DNA of 64,000 nucleotides from an uncultured Bacilli bacterium (GTDB lineage Bacteria > Bacillota_I > Bacilli_A > RF39 > UBA660): assembly GCA_934119965.1 (NCBI GenBank), contig CAKOTA010000005.1, positions 1-64,000 on the forward strand. Direction: 5' to 3'. The position numbers and the translations under genes are program-made. Below the pieces are notes generated by a model that did no database searches, was not told the origin of the DNA, and saw only the letters and a list, made by a program, of their open reading frames with translations. Shown piece by piece: positions 34,867 through 42,711 of the stretch; the stretch's first letter is position 1; every line of letters begins with the position of its first letter.

Positions 34867-35394
34867 TTACCATCTACTTTCGCCTGAATCGTGGCTTTCA
34901 CTTGAACTACTATACGAAGTATAACTAGAACGAGTAGAATCTTTTTTAGGTTTTGCAGGTTTTCTAACTAGTTTTTTTACACTACCTATAAGATCATCTA
35001 ATTCATCATTAGATTGTTCTAACATTCTTAATTGTTTTTCTTCTTCTGATTCTCTTTTTGCTTCATCTCTTAATCTTTTTAATTCTTCAATTTTTTGTCT
35101 TCTTTGTTCTAAAGCTTGATTAATTCTAGGATTATTAGATGTAATAGTAGGCATTTCTCTTTCTAACTTTTCTATTAAAGAATCAATATCATCCAAATTA
35201 TTATATCTAGAATTATTTACTTGACCTCTAATATCACATCTGCTTTCACTATCATTTCTACTTTCATTAGAAAAATTATTACTTGAATAACTACATCTAC
35301 TTTCTCCAGTATCTCTACTTTCACTTGGTCTAGATACATATGATGGAGTATATCTACTTCCTCTACTTTCACTATTATTTCTACTTTCTGACAT
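34867..35394 (-). CDS. ESR-repeat protein, candidate modification substrate
   Basis: 175 residues. The N-terminal 52 residues and C-terminal 20 residues are Ser/Tyr/Arg-rich and contain eight [SGN]-E-S-[RH] motifs (for example MSESRNNSESRG, PSESRDTGESRC, SESHDSGESRW), largely encoded by GAAAGTAGA. Between them is a charged helical segment (LEQRRQKIEELKRLRDEAKR). No signal peptide. Embedded between modifying-enzyme genes it may be a precursor or carrier whose ESR sites are modified. Strong site GAGGAGG before the ATG. No family recognised. Confidence 0.65.
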   Translation of the reverse strand: MSESRNNSESRGSRYTPSYVSRPSESRDTGESRCSYSSNNFSNESRNDSESRCDIRGQVNNSRYNNLDDIDSLIEKLEREMPTITSNNPRINQALEQRRQKIEELKRLRDEAKRESEEEKQLRMLEQSNDELDDLIGSVKKLVRKPAKPKKDSTRSSYTSYSSSSESHDSGESRW

Positions 35395-35395
35395 T

Positions 35396-36220
35396 TTATT
35401 TTCCTCCTCTTTTTAAAATTAAAACACCATCTTTTTTATCCTGCGAACTTCCTTCTAAAGCACTCTTAAATTCTACTTGTTGGAAGTTAAAAAATATCTC
35501 TTTTACTTTTCTTAAATCATCTATTTCTGTTCTAGGATTAGAATTTCCTATATCGTATAAATAAGCAAAATATATTATATCTATTTTTTTTTGAAATTCA
35601 ATTAATAAATCTCTATATTTTTTTAATATATCACAACTATACATTAAACTTAAATAATCAGATATATTCGATAAAAACATATAATCGAAATGTTCATCTA
35701 CTTTTAAATCTTTTAAACTTGTATTTATATAAGTAATATTTGCATCCTTTATTTGTTGTTTTAATAAATTATACTTACTTTTTTCTAAATATAAATTTTG
35801 CCACAATTTGCTATTAGGATTAAAATATTTTGTATTAAATAAAGAAGAGTTTCTTAATTCAATACCATTATTATCAAATTTAGATAATTGCTCTAACCAA
35901 AACATTTTACTTTCATCAGACATATCTAAACTTGAGATAATACTATAATCTAAATTCATATTACTTTCAAACAAAAGTAAATTTATAAAATCTTCATAAG
36001 ATAAATTTTTTAGAGCACTAATTTTTAGATCCATATATGGTTTTGTTAATGGATTAATATCAAACGTTGTTATCTCAGCTGCTCCCTGTAATATTACATT
36101 TAATATATGGTCCGTTGAACCTGTTACTGTAATAACTTTTTTACCAGTTAAATTCAAATATTTCATATATCCAGCAATATTTTCAGAAGTAAAAGGATAT
36201 ATACTATTAAATCTTCCCAT
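35396..36220 (-). CDS. DUF3419-like SAM-dependent enzyme
   Basis: 274 residues. MGRFNSIYPFTSENIAGYMK, then KKVITVTGSTDHILNVI, AAEITTFDINPLTKPYMDLK and LSYEDFINLL resemble DUF3419 proteins, the group that includes BtaA-type 3-amino-3-carboxypropyl transferases. It may transfer a carbon group from SAM. The start at 36220 follows AAAGGA and overlaps the radical SAM gene by 14 nt; its stop is followed by the ESR-protein ATG after one base. Confidence 0.7.
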   Translation of the reverse strand: MGRFNSIYPFTSENIAGYMKYLNLTGKKVITVTGSTDHILNVILQGAAEITTFDINPLTKPYMDLKISALKNLSYEDFINLLLFESNMNLDYSIISSLDMSDESKMFWLEQLSKFDNNGIELRNSSLFNTKYFNPNSKLWQNLYLEKSKYNLLKQQIKDANITYINTSLKDLKVDEHFDYMFLSNISDYLSLMYSCDILKKYRDLLIEFQKKIDIIYFAYLYDIGNSNPRTEIDDLRKVKEIFFNFQQVEFKSALEGSSQDKKDGVLILKRGGK

Positions 36221-37661
36221 AACATTTTCCTTTACTTTTTGCATCTAAAAATCTTACTAAAACTTTATCTCTTTTAATTTCTTCTAAAGAATTATCTCTT
36301 AATGATTTAGTTGTGATACAAGTCTTATCACTTTCTAATACCCAAGGGCATGGACTTACATTACCAAAATTATTTATATATATAAATTTATCTCCTGCAG
36401 GACATCTATGAACAAAATTAGGTTGTTTACCAAAATTGTAATTAACTATTATTTGTCCATTATATTTTTCTCTTAATTCATCAATTTGAGAAATTAATAC
36501 TTCGTTTGGTACTGTCTTAACTAATGTTCTATCTTGTCCAGAAACTGGTTCCATTATTGAAAAGATTATTTCATCAGCTTGTAAACCTACTGAATCCAAA
36601 ATCAAACTTTCTAAATCGTATTGATTATTTGAATGTATAACAGAACCTATTCTTACTTTATTAACTGATTTTCTTAATGCTTCTAAACCTCTTATAGTTC
36701 TTTCATAAGTATTATTTCCTCTTACTGATTCATGTTCCAATTTATCTCCATCTAAACTAACATGTATCATTTTTAACTTTAATTGATTTAATAACTCTAC
36801 TTTTTCAGGAGTTATTAAAGATGCATTAGTAGATATATCAGTAATCAATCTTTCACTTGCATATTTTAAGATTTCTAAAATATCTTTTCTAATAAGTGGT
36901 TCTCCACCAGTTATCTTTAAATGTTTGAAATTATGTAAAACTAATTCATCTATAATATGATAACATTCTTCAGTAGTTAATTCCCCATCAATTTTTTTAT
37001 TATTACAAGAAAATATACAATAAGAACAATTATAATTACATTGATGTGTAATTTCCCAAATTGCCTTACCTTCATTATTTGGTAAAGTAAATTTACATTC
37101 CATACTATTTAAAAATTCATTAATTTTGTTTATATCATAACCATTATCAGTATTAATTATTAAAAAGTTGTCTGAAAGATATTCTTCTAAATTATCTATT
37201 CTTTGTAGTTCAAATCTTTTTAATATATCCTCTTTGGATAAATCACTTTCAATTAATCTCTCTAATCTTGTTTTATCAGAAGCAGTAACATAAATTATTT
37301 TATCAAACTTATCTCTTAGGTCATCATTAAGTATTAATGCCCAATCAACAATTATTGTTTTATTATCAAAACAATCTAAATAATTAAATAAATATTTATA
37401 CAATACCCCTTTATATTTTTCCATATATTCTTCATTACTATAAATATATTTATTTAAAATTAAAGAATTTATTTCATCATATTCTTTTAATTCAGGAATT
37501 ACATTTTTTAACTCTAAAATATATGAAGCATTTTTATATAAACTTCTTCTAAAAATATCTACATCTACATAAATGTAATCAGGACTATATTTTAAAATAT
37601 CCTCTGATATAGTTGTTTTTCCTGATGACATTCCACCTGTTATTCCTATTAATCTATTCAT
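36207..37661 (-). CDS. CoaE-like kinase fused to radical SAM enzyme
   Basis: 484 residues. The N-terminal 190 residues look like dephospho-CoA kinase: GITGGMSSGKTT P-loop, YVDVDIFRRSLY, TIIVDWALIL and RLIESDLSKEDILKRFELQ. Then comes a radical SAM domain with CNYNCSYC (Cys at about 208, 212, 215), KITGGEPLIRKDI and VSLDGDKLEHESVRG, and a SPASM-like end with CPAGDKFIYIN, CPW and a final Cys (KCYGKI). The fusion is unusual. ATG at 37661 overlaps the upstream stop (8 nt). Confidence 0.8.
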   Translation of the reverse strand: MNRLIGITGGMSSGKTTISEDILKYSPDYIYVDVDIFRRSLYKNASYILELKNVIPELKEYDEINSLILNKYIYSNEEYMEKYKGVLYKYLFNYLDCFDNKTIIVDWALILNDDLRDKFDKIIYVTASDKTRLERLIESDLSKEDILKRFELQRIDNLEEYLSDNFLIINTDNGYDINKINEFLNSMECKFTLPNNEGKAIWEITHQCNYNCSYCIFSCNNKKIDGELTTEECYHIIDELVLHNFKHLKITGGEPLIRKDILEILKYASERLITDISTNASLITPEKVELLNQLKLKMIHVSLDGDKLEHESVRGNNTYERTIRGLEALRKSVNKVRIGSVIHSNNQYDLESLILDSVGLQADEIIFSIMEPVSGQDRTLVKTVPNEVLISQIDELREKYNGQIIVNYNFGKQPNFVHRCPAGDKFIYINNFGNVSPCPWVLESDKTCITTKSLRDNSLEEIKRDKVLVRFLDAKSKGKCYGKI

Positions 37662-38997
37662 ACCAACACATCCCATACTTTATTGGAGTAAATGCTGCTA
37701 TTTTAGTATTCTTATCAGCATTCTCATATATATTCCAATCTATATCATTTGAAACCATATTATAATTTTCTTTTTCTAATTCTTTTATAAGTTTATTTAT
37801 TTCATTAGTTAAATCATTATTTTCTATATTAGGTTTATTACTATGAATATATTGTGTTTTATTTACTACTTCTTTATTCTCGTTATATATTGGTGTACCA
37901 ACACGATATGCTAAATAATGAAGTCTTAATTCGTGAGGCATTATTGATAAAATTAATTCTTTTGTTTTTATAATATCTTCTTTAGTTGATGATGGATAAT
38001 CCAAAATAAAACTTGTTCTTATTCTATAACCAATTTTCTTTGTTTCTTCTATTACTTGTTTTATATAATTAATATCCATATCTTTATTCATTAATTTTAA
38101 TAATCTTTCACTACCTGTTTCAATACCATAATGAACCCATCTAAATCCAACTTTATACATATATTCTAAAAGTTCTTTATCATAACATTTAATACTACAT
38201 AATGCCCCAAATAAACATTTGATATTTCTTTTTTCAATTTCTTTACAAATTTCTATCATTCGTTCTTTATTGACAGTTGCATTATCATCTAAAAAGATTA
38301 TTTTCTTTGTATTATATTTTTCTATTAACATTTCTATTTCATTTACAACATCTGTAACATTTCTTCCATTCCACTTACCAAAATAATATGGTGTAGTACA
38401 AAATTTACAAGTTCCAACACAACCTCTTGAAGTAATAATAGTTCTTGTATCCATATATTTAGTAATATCTAATAAATCTCTATTAGGAATTGGTAACTTA
38501 TTAAAATCATTTGTTAATATTTTCTTTTCAGTAAAGTATATATCTTCTTTATTTTTTATAACTAAATTAGGAATACTTTTTAATTTATCTATATTATTAA
38601 TATTTTCTATTACATCAGTAATAATTTCGTCTGCTATTCCTCTAATAACAACATCTATACCATTATCTAAAAATTTTTGATAAAAGTGAGTAGATGTTTT
38701 TCCTATCATTATGAATTTAGTAGGTTTATTTGTATTATGAATTGTTTCAAATATATTTTGTATTGTTTCAGTAGTATGTAATGGTAATTGATAATCATAG
38801 ACAAAAACAACTATATTTTCATCAGATAAATATTCATTAATATTATTATTCATTCTATTAACATCCATATCAATTACTTTTACTCTATCAAATTTTTTAT
38901 TTATAATTGTTGCTATTTGTAATACATCTAATGGTTCAGCTAAAATAGACCTATTTGTAAATGGTTTATTTGCTGGATTAACTACTAAAACATTCAT
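37654..38997 (-). CDS. B12-binding-domain-type radical SAM enzyme
   Basis: 447 residues. A Rossmann-like N-terminus of the cobalamin-binding type (MNVLVVNPANKP, IATIINKK, IDVVIRGIADEI) lacks the DxHxxG lower-ligand motif. The radical SAM domain has SRGCVGTCKFCTTPYYFG (Cys193, 197, 200), IIFLDDNATVN and WVHYGIETGSERLL. Related enzymes methylate unactivated carbons or cyclise peptides. First gene of the six-gene operon; GGGGGGA before the ATG. Confidence 0.88.
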   Translation of the reverse strand: MNVLVVNPANKPFTNRSILAEPLDVLQIATIINKKFDRVKVIDMDVNRMNNNINEYLSDENIVVFVYDYQLPLHTTETIQNIFETIHNTNKPTKFIMIGKTSTHFYQKFLDNGIDVVIRGIADEIITDVIENINNIDKLKSIPNLVIKNKEDIYFTEKKILTNDFNKLPIPNRDLLDITKYMDTRTIITSRGCVGTCKFCTTPYYFGKWNGRNVTDVVNEIEMLIEKYNTKKIIFLDDNATVNKERMIEICKEIEKRNIKCLFGALCSIKCYDKELLEYMYKVGFRWVHYGIETGSERLLKLMNKDMDINYIKQVIEETKKIGYRIRTSFILDYPSSTKEDIIKTKELILSIMPHELRLHYLAYRVGTPIYNENKEVVNKTQYIHSNKPNIENNDLTNEINKLIKELEKENYNMVSNDIDWNIYENADKNTKIAAFTPIKYGMCWYE

Positions 38998-39026
38998 AAT
39001 AAATCCCCCCTTAAAAGTTGGTTTCT

Positions 39027-39035
39027 ATTATAGCA
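39027..39035 (-). promoter_or_regulatory. Promoter of the radical SAM operon
   Basis: Extended -10 TGCTATAAT on the minus strand, about 30 nt before the ATG at 38997; no good -35. Confidence 0.5.
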
Positions 39036-39071
39036 CAAAATTCATTAAATAGCTATTCTTTTCTTGTTTTT

Positions 39072-39131
39072 ATAAAAAAATACTATGATATAACTTATTT
39101 ACCATTATTAGCAATAACATATCATAGTATT
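39072..39131 (-). terminator. Terminator of the 39137 gene
   Basis: 13-bp perfect stem AATACTATGATAT/ATATCATAGTATT with a 27-nt loop, followed by seven T on the minus strand. It separates this gene from the radical SAM operon. Confidence 0.75.
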
Positions 39132-39136
39132 AATTT

Positions 39137-39436
39137 TTAATTTTTCTTAGGCAGTTTATCATAATCATACTTTTCCATAATTGGATTGAGTAAGTCATTT
39201 GCTTTTGTTAATTCTTCTACTGCTTGTTCTAGTGTATATTCACTTTTACCTTCTTTAAGTAATTTTAAATGTTCTGTAACTTCAAATATTATAAATCCTA
39301 CTTCTCTTGCTTTTTCTATTTTATTAAAATCAAATTGTAATAAATCAGTTTCTGATTCTTTATATTGTTCAATTAAGTCTTTTAAATCTTTACTGGATTT
39401 ATTTGCATATTTATCTTTAGAAAAATAGAAAAGCAT
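39137..39436 (-). CDS. Small helical protein of unknown function
   Basis: 99 residues, not recognised, all-helical and charged (SKDLKDLIEQYKESETDLLQ, YTLEQAVEELTKANDLL). The ribosome binding site is poor (GAAGAA), but promoter and terminator bracket the gene. It lies between the radical SAM operon and the small RNA at 39613-39714. Confidence 0.5.
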   Translation of the reverse strand: MLFYFSKDKYANKSSKDLKDLIEQYKESETDLLQFDFNKIEKAREVGFIIFEVTEHLKLLKEGKSEYTLEQAVEELTKANDLLNPIMEKYDYDKLPKKN

Positions 39437-39456
39437 TTCTTCATTTTTTACTATTA

Positions 39457-39484
39457 ATTATACTTTAATTCTATCATTTTTCAA
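39457..39484 (-). promoter_or_regulatory. Promoter of the 39137 gene
   Basis: TTGAAA, 16-nt spacer, TATAAT on the minus strand. Confidence 0.55.
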
Positions 39485-39523
39485 AAAAATTGTCCACTTT
39501 ACAATATTAAAATATAAGTTTAT

Positions 39524-39548
39524 CAAAAAAATACCATATTATTGGTAT
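39524..39548 (-). terminator. Terminator upstream of the 39137 gene
   Basis: ATACCA/TGGTAT with a 6-nt loop and seven T on the minus strand; it would end transcripts coming from recG or the small RNA. Confidence 0.55.
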
Positions 39549-39560
39549 CTAAATATAATA

Positions 39561-39585
39561 TTTAATATCTAGTGTGGTATCTAGA
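39561..39585. repeat. Imperfect 25-bp direct repeat, right copy
   Basis: Same orientation as the copy at 30292-30317, with about three differences and a one-base length change. See the finding on a possible island boundary. Confidence 0.45.
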
Positions 39586-39612
39586 TAAATCAAAAATAGT
39601 TAAAAATTCCTT

Positions 39613-39714
39613 ATAAATAAAAGTATTCCCCTCTTTCGAGGGGAATTTCAGGGGGTTTTGGTTGCGCACTCTCATCTGTTGAATCGTAAGAGTGCTACGT
39701 GATATTATCACGCT
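39613..39714 (-). ncRNA. Candidate C-rich regulatory small RNA
   Basis: About 102 nt with its own promoter. Predicted layout: hairpin GTGAT/ATCAC, hairpin GCACTCT/AGAGTGC, an open stretch with AACCAAAACCCCCTGAAA, and terminator ATTCCCCTC-GAAA-GAGGGGAAT followed by ACTTTTATTTAT. There is no ORF. C-rich single strands next to the terminator are typical of small RNAs that pair with Shine-Dalgarno regions (RsaE/RoxS, LhrC); family membership is not shown. Confidence 0.65.
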
Positions 39715-39720
39715 AGTATA

Positions 39721-39749
39721 ATTATAGAGTATAATCTCTAAAAAGTCAA
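39721..39749 (-). promoter_or_regulatory. Promoter of the small RNA at 39613
   Basis: TTGACT, 17-nt spacer, TATAAT on the minus strand: near consensus, and it faces no protein gene. Confidence 0.75.
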
Positions 39750-39760
39750 GTTGATATTCG

Positions 39761-41734
39761 TTAGTTCAAATCAATAGAATCTTCTAATAACCTAATTAAA
39801 TTACTGTCTTTATTTTTTTCTAAATATTCCATCGCATCCTCTTTAGCTTTAAGCAAAATATTATAATCTTTTTTTATATCTGCTATCTTAAATACCATAT
39901 CTCCACTTTGTCTTAATCCAAACAAATCTCCAGATCCTCTAAGTAAAAAATCTTCTTCGCTAACTTTAAAACCATCATTAGTTTTAGTTAAAACATTTAA
40001 TCTTTCAGTTTCTCTATTACTAATTAGAATACAATATGATTGTAAATTATTACGGCCCACTCTACCTCTTAATTGATGTAAGGCTGATAATCCAAATCTA
40101 AAAGCATCAAAAATAACAATCATTGTAGCATTTTTAACATCTATTCCTACTTCAATAACTGTAGTACTTATTAATATATTAATTTTATTATCTTTAAAAT
40201 CATTCATTATTTTTTCTTTTTCGGCATTATCCATCTTACCATGTAAAACACCTATTTTATATAATTTACCAAACGCTTTATTCATTTTTGTTTCTAATTC
40301 ATAAACATTTTCTAAATCCGATTTATCACTTTCTTCAATTAATGGAGCAATAACATACACTTGATGATTATTTGATAATTCATTATACATATCATTTAAT
40401 ACATCTTTTATTTCTTTTTCCTTTTTTAATTTTGTTATTATTTCTTTTTTACCACTTGGTAATGTCCTAATGCTAGATACATCCATATCACCATATAATG
40501 TAATAGCATAAGTCCTTGGAATTGGGGTTGCACTCATATACAAAATATCAGGAGTAATTCCTTTATTTTTCAAATTACTTCTTTGATTAACACCAAAACG
40601 ATGTTGCTCATCAGTTATAACTAAACCTAAATTTTTATATTTAACATTATCACTAATTAAAGCATGAGTGCCAATTATAAAATCTATTTCACCATTTTCT
40701 AATTTAGAATACAATTCTTTTTTTTCTTTTGCTTTTAATTTACCCGTCAATAAACCTACATTTATATTATAATTTCTAAATAACTCTTTTATATTTTCAT
40801 AATGTTGAATAGCTAAAATTTCAGTGGGTGCCATTAAAGCAGATTGATAGCCGCTTAAATAATTAATATACATACTTATAATTGCTACTATTGTTTTACC
40901 GCTTCCAACATCACCCTGTAATAATCTATTCATTCGATATTTACTATTTAAATCTTTATATATATCCTCTACAGCTTTTAATTGATCAGTAGTTAAATCA
41001 AAACTTAAATTATCAATAAATTCAGAAACATCTTTATAATCAACATTTCTAGTAAGTCCTATTTTATTTTTATTATTTTTTAAATAATTCATTTTTAACA
41101 TAAACAAAAATAGTTCTTCATATTTAAATCTTGTTCTTGCTTTTTTTAATTCTAATAAATTATTAGGATGATGTAATATACTAATAGATTTGTTTTTATC
41201 TTCAAATTTATATTTTTCTTTTAAATAGTCAGGTATATAATCAATAATACTATAATTTGTTTCTAAAGCTTGATCAATATATAATGATATATTTTTGCCA
41301 CTTATACCATATGTAGAATGATATATTGGTTCTATTTTTTCTTTTAAGATTCTTCCAAATCTTATTTCTGATGTGACGATTGTGTTATGTTTTTTATCAT
41401 ACTTACCTATCACGGTAATACTTGTTCCAATTTTTAGGTTGGATTTTAAAAATCCTCTATTAAATATAATTATGTTAAATAAATTTGAACCACTATTTAA
41501 TTTAAAACTCATTTTATCCATTTTTCGATTAAAGTGAAAAACATTAGGTACAGTTTCTACTACGCCATCCATTATTATTTTATCATTATCATTTAATTCT
41601 TCTATATTACTTCTTTTAATTACTTCATATCGAAATGGATAAAAATTAACTAGGTCTTCAACTTTATTAATACCAAGTTTATTTAATAAATTTATTTTCT
41701 TAGGTCCAATTCCTTTGAGTGTACTAAGTTCCAA
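39761..41734 (-). CDS. recG: ATP-dependent DNA helicase RecG
   Basis: About 657 residues. The wedge domain comes first (LSTLKGIGPKKINLLNKLGI), then helicase motifs GDVGSGKTIVAI, MAPTEILAIQH, ITDEQHRFGVNQR, MSATPIPRTYA, and C-terminal ALHQLRGRVGRN and LLRGSGDLFG. It regresses stalled replication forks and branch-migrates Holliday junctions. The start is TTG at 41734 behind GGTGGTGAT; the frame remains open to 41812 with no ribosome binding site. Confidence 0.96.
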   Translation of the reverse strand: MELSTLKGIGPKKINLLNKLGINKVEDLVNFYPFRYEVIKRSNIEELNDNDKIIMDGVVETVPNVFHFNRKMDKMSFKLNSGSNLFNIIIFNRGFLKSNLKIGTSITVIGKYDKKHNTIVTSEIRFGRILKEKIEPIYHSTYGISGKNISLYIDQALETNYSIIDYIPDYLKEKYKFEDKNKSISILHHPNNLLELKKARTRFKYEELFLFMLKMNYLKNNKNKIGLTRNVDYKDVSEFIDNLSFDLTTDQLKAVEDIYKDLNSKYRMNRLLQGDVGSGKTIVAIISMYINYLSGYQSALMAPTEILAIQHYENIKELFRNYNINVGLLTGKLKAKEKKELYSKLENGEIDFIIGTHALISDNVKYKNLGLVITDEQHRFGVNQRSNLKNKGITPDILYMSATPIPRTYAITLYGDMDVSSIRTLPSGKKEIITKLKKEKEIKDVLNDMYNELSNNHQVYVIAPLIEESDKSDLENVYELETKMNKAFGKLYKIGVLHGKMDNAEKEKIMNDFKDNKINILISTTVIEVGIDVKNATMIVIFDAFRFGLSALHQLRGRVGRNNLQSYCILISNRETERLNVLTKTNDGFKVSEEDFLLRGSGDLFGLRQSGDMVFKIADIKKDYNILLKAKEDAMEYLEKNKDSNLIRLLEDSIDLN

Positions 41735-41866
41735 TATATCACCACCTTGTAAAAAAATTATACAAAACATTTGTTCGTTTGTCAATCTAAAAACTTGGGA
41801 AATTAAAAACATAATTTCGTTTTTGTTAAATTTTTACAATTTTTTAAAATTTCCCAAAAAAAAGAC

Positions 41867-41895
41867 TTGACTTTGCAAGCTTTTTCGGTTAGTAT
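41867..41895 (+). promoter_or_regulatory. Promoter of the small RNA at 41901
   Basis: TTGACT, 17-nt spacer, TAGTAT on the plus strand; divergent from recG. Confidence 0.55.
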
Positions 41896-41900
41896 ATAAG

Positions 41901-41998
41901 GCACCAGTTCGGAAAACGAATTGGTGCTAGTATCACACTAGCCAACCCCTTTTTATTCTTTTATGAAACTGTCTCAGGGGGCAGTTTCTATTTTTTTA
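41901..41998 (+). ncRNA. Candidate structured small RNA with G-rich terminator loop
   Basis: About 98 nt. It begins with a strong hairpin (GCACCAGTTCG/CGAATTGGTGC), a second hairpin GCTAGT/ACTAGC, an open CCAACCCCTTTTT stretch, and the terminator GAAACTG/CAGTTTC with loop TCTCAGGGGG followed by TATTTTTTT. No ORF. The loop TCAGGGGG is an exact complement of CCCCCTGA in the RNA at 39613-39714 and in the candidate at 30143-30216. A partial copy of the stem region (TTATGAACTGACCCAGT) follows at about 42004. Confidence 0.6.
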
Positions 41999-42057
41999 TT
42001 CTCTTATGAACTGACCCAGTCATATGCCTTATTTACTATAACGAGTATATCATAGAA

Positions 42058-42085
42058 AAAAGAATACTAAAATATGTATTCTTTT
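42058..42085 (-). terminator. Terminator of the rubrerythrin gene
   Basis: AAAAGAATAC/GTATTCTTTT stem followed by TT on the minus strand, about 30 nt past the stop. Confidence 0.75.
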
Positions 42086-42117
42086 TATTTTGTCAAATTT
42101 GACACAACTTTACAAGA

Positions 42118-42654
42118 TTAATAATTATTAGCTTTTTCTTCAAAGTAGCTTTGTGGATGATTACATACTGGACATACTTCTGGGGCTTTTTCACCAAAAT
42201 GAATATGACCACAATTTCTGCAAATCCACATTTTTGGTTGTTCTTTTATAAATACTTTTCCTGATTCAATATTATCTAATAATTGTCTATATCTTTCTTC
42301 GTGTTCTTTTTCTATTTTACCTACTTCTGTAAATAGATATGCTATATCATCAAATCCTTCTTCTTTAGCTGTTTTAGCAAATCCTTCATACATATCTGTC
42401 CATTCATAGTTTTCCCCGTTAGCAGCATCTAACAAGTTAGCTTTTGTATCAGGCATTCCATTATGTAATAGTTTAAACCATATTTTTGCGTGTTCTTTCT
42501 CATTGTTTGCTGTTTCTTCAAAAATAGCAGCTATTTGTTCATAACCATCTTTTTTAGCTTTGCTTGCATAATAAGTATATTTATTACGAGCTTGTGATTC
42601 TCCTGCAAATGCAGTCATTAAGTTTTGTTCTGTTTTTGTTCCTTTTAATTCCAT
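42118..42654 (-). CDS. rbr: Rubrerythrin
   Basis: 178 residues. A ferritin-like di-iron domain ([47 protein letters not shown]) is followed by a rubredoxin domain ([22 protein letters not shown]). It reduces hydrogen peroxide in anaerobes, which points to an anaerobic or microaerobic life. Strong GGAGG before the ATG and its own near-perfect promoter. Confidence 0.97.
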   Translation of the reverse strand: MELKGTKTEQNLMTAFAGESQARNKYTYYASKAKKDGYEQIAAIFEETANNEKEHAKIWFKLLHNGMPDTKANLLDAANGENYEWTDMYEGFAKTAKEEGFDDIAYLFTEVGKIEKEHEERYRQLLDNIESGKVFIKEQPKMWICRNCGHIHFGEKAPEVCPVCNHPQSYFEEKANNY

Positions 42655-42681
42655 ATTTTACCTCCTAAATATTGTCATTTA

Positions 42682-42710
42682 ATTATATTTTATATATCTT
42701 TAATTGTCAA
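42682..42710 (-). promoter_or_regulatory. Consensus sigma-A promoter of rubrerythrin
   Basis: TTGACA, 17-nt spacer, TATAAT on the minus strand, the best match in the window. No obvious PerR-type palindrome overlaps it. Confidence 0.85.
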
Positions 42711-42711
42711 T

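Noticed and set aside
34867..35394. GAAAGTAGA repeats taken as a CRISPR array or DNA satellite
   Set aside because: The repeats are short, irregularly spaced and in frame as Glu-Ser-Arg codons; no spacers.
41901..41998. Signal recognition particle RNA, 6S RNA or T-box leader
   Set aside because: No GGAAG-type SRP tip, no long central-bulge hairpin, and no AGGGTGGNACCGCG T-box sequence; kept as an unnamed small RNA.
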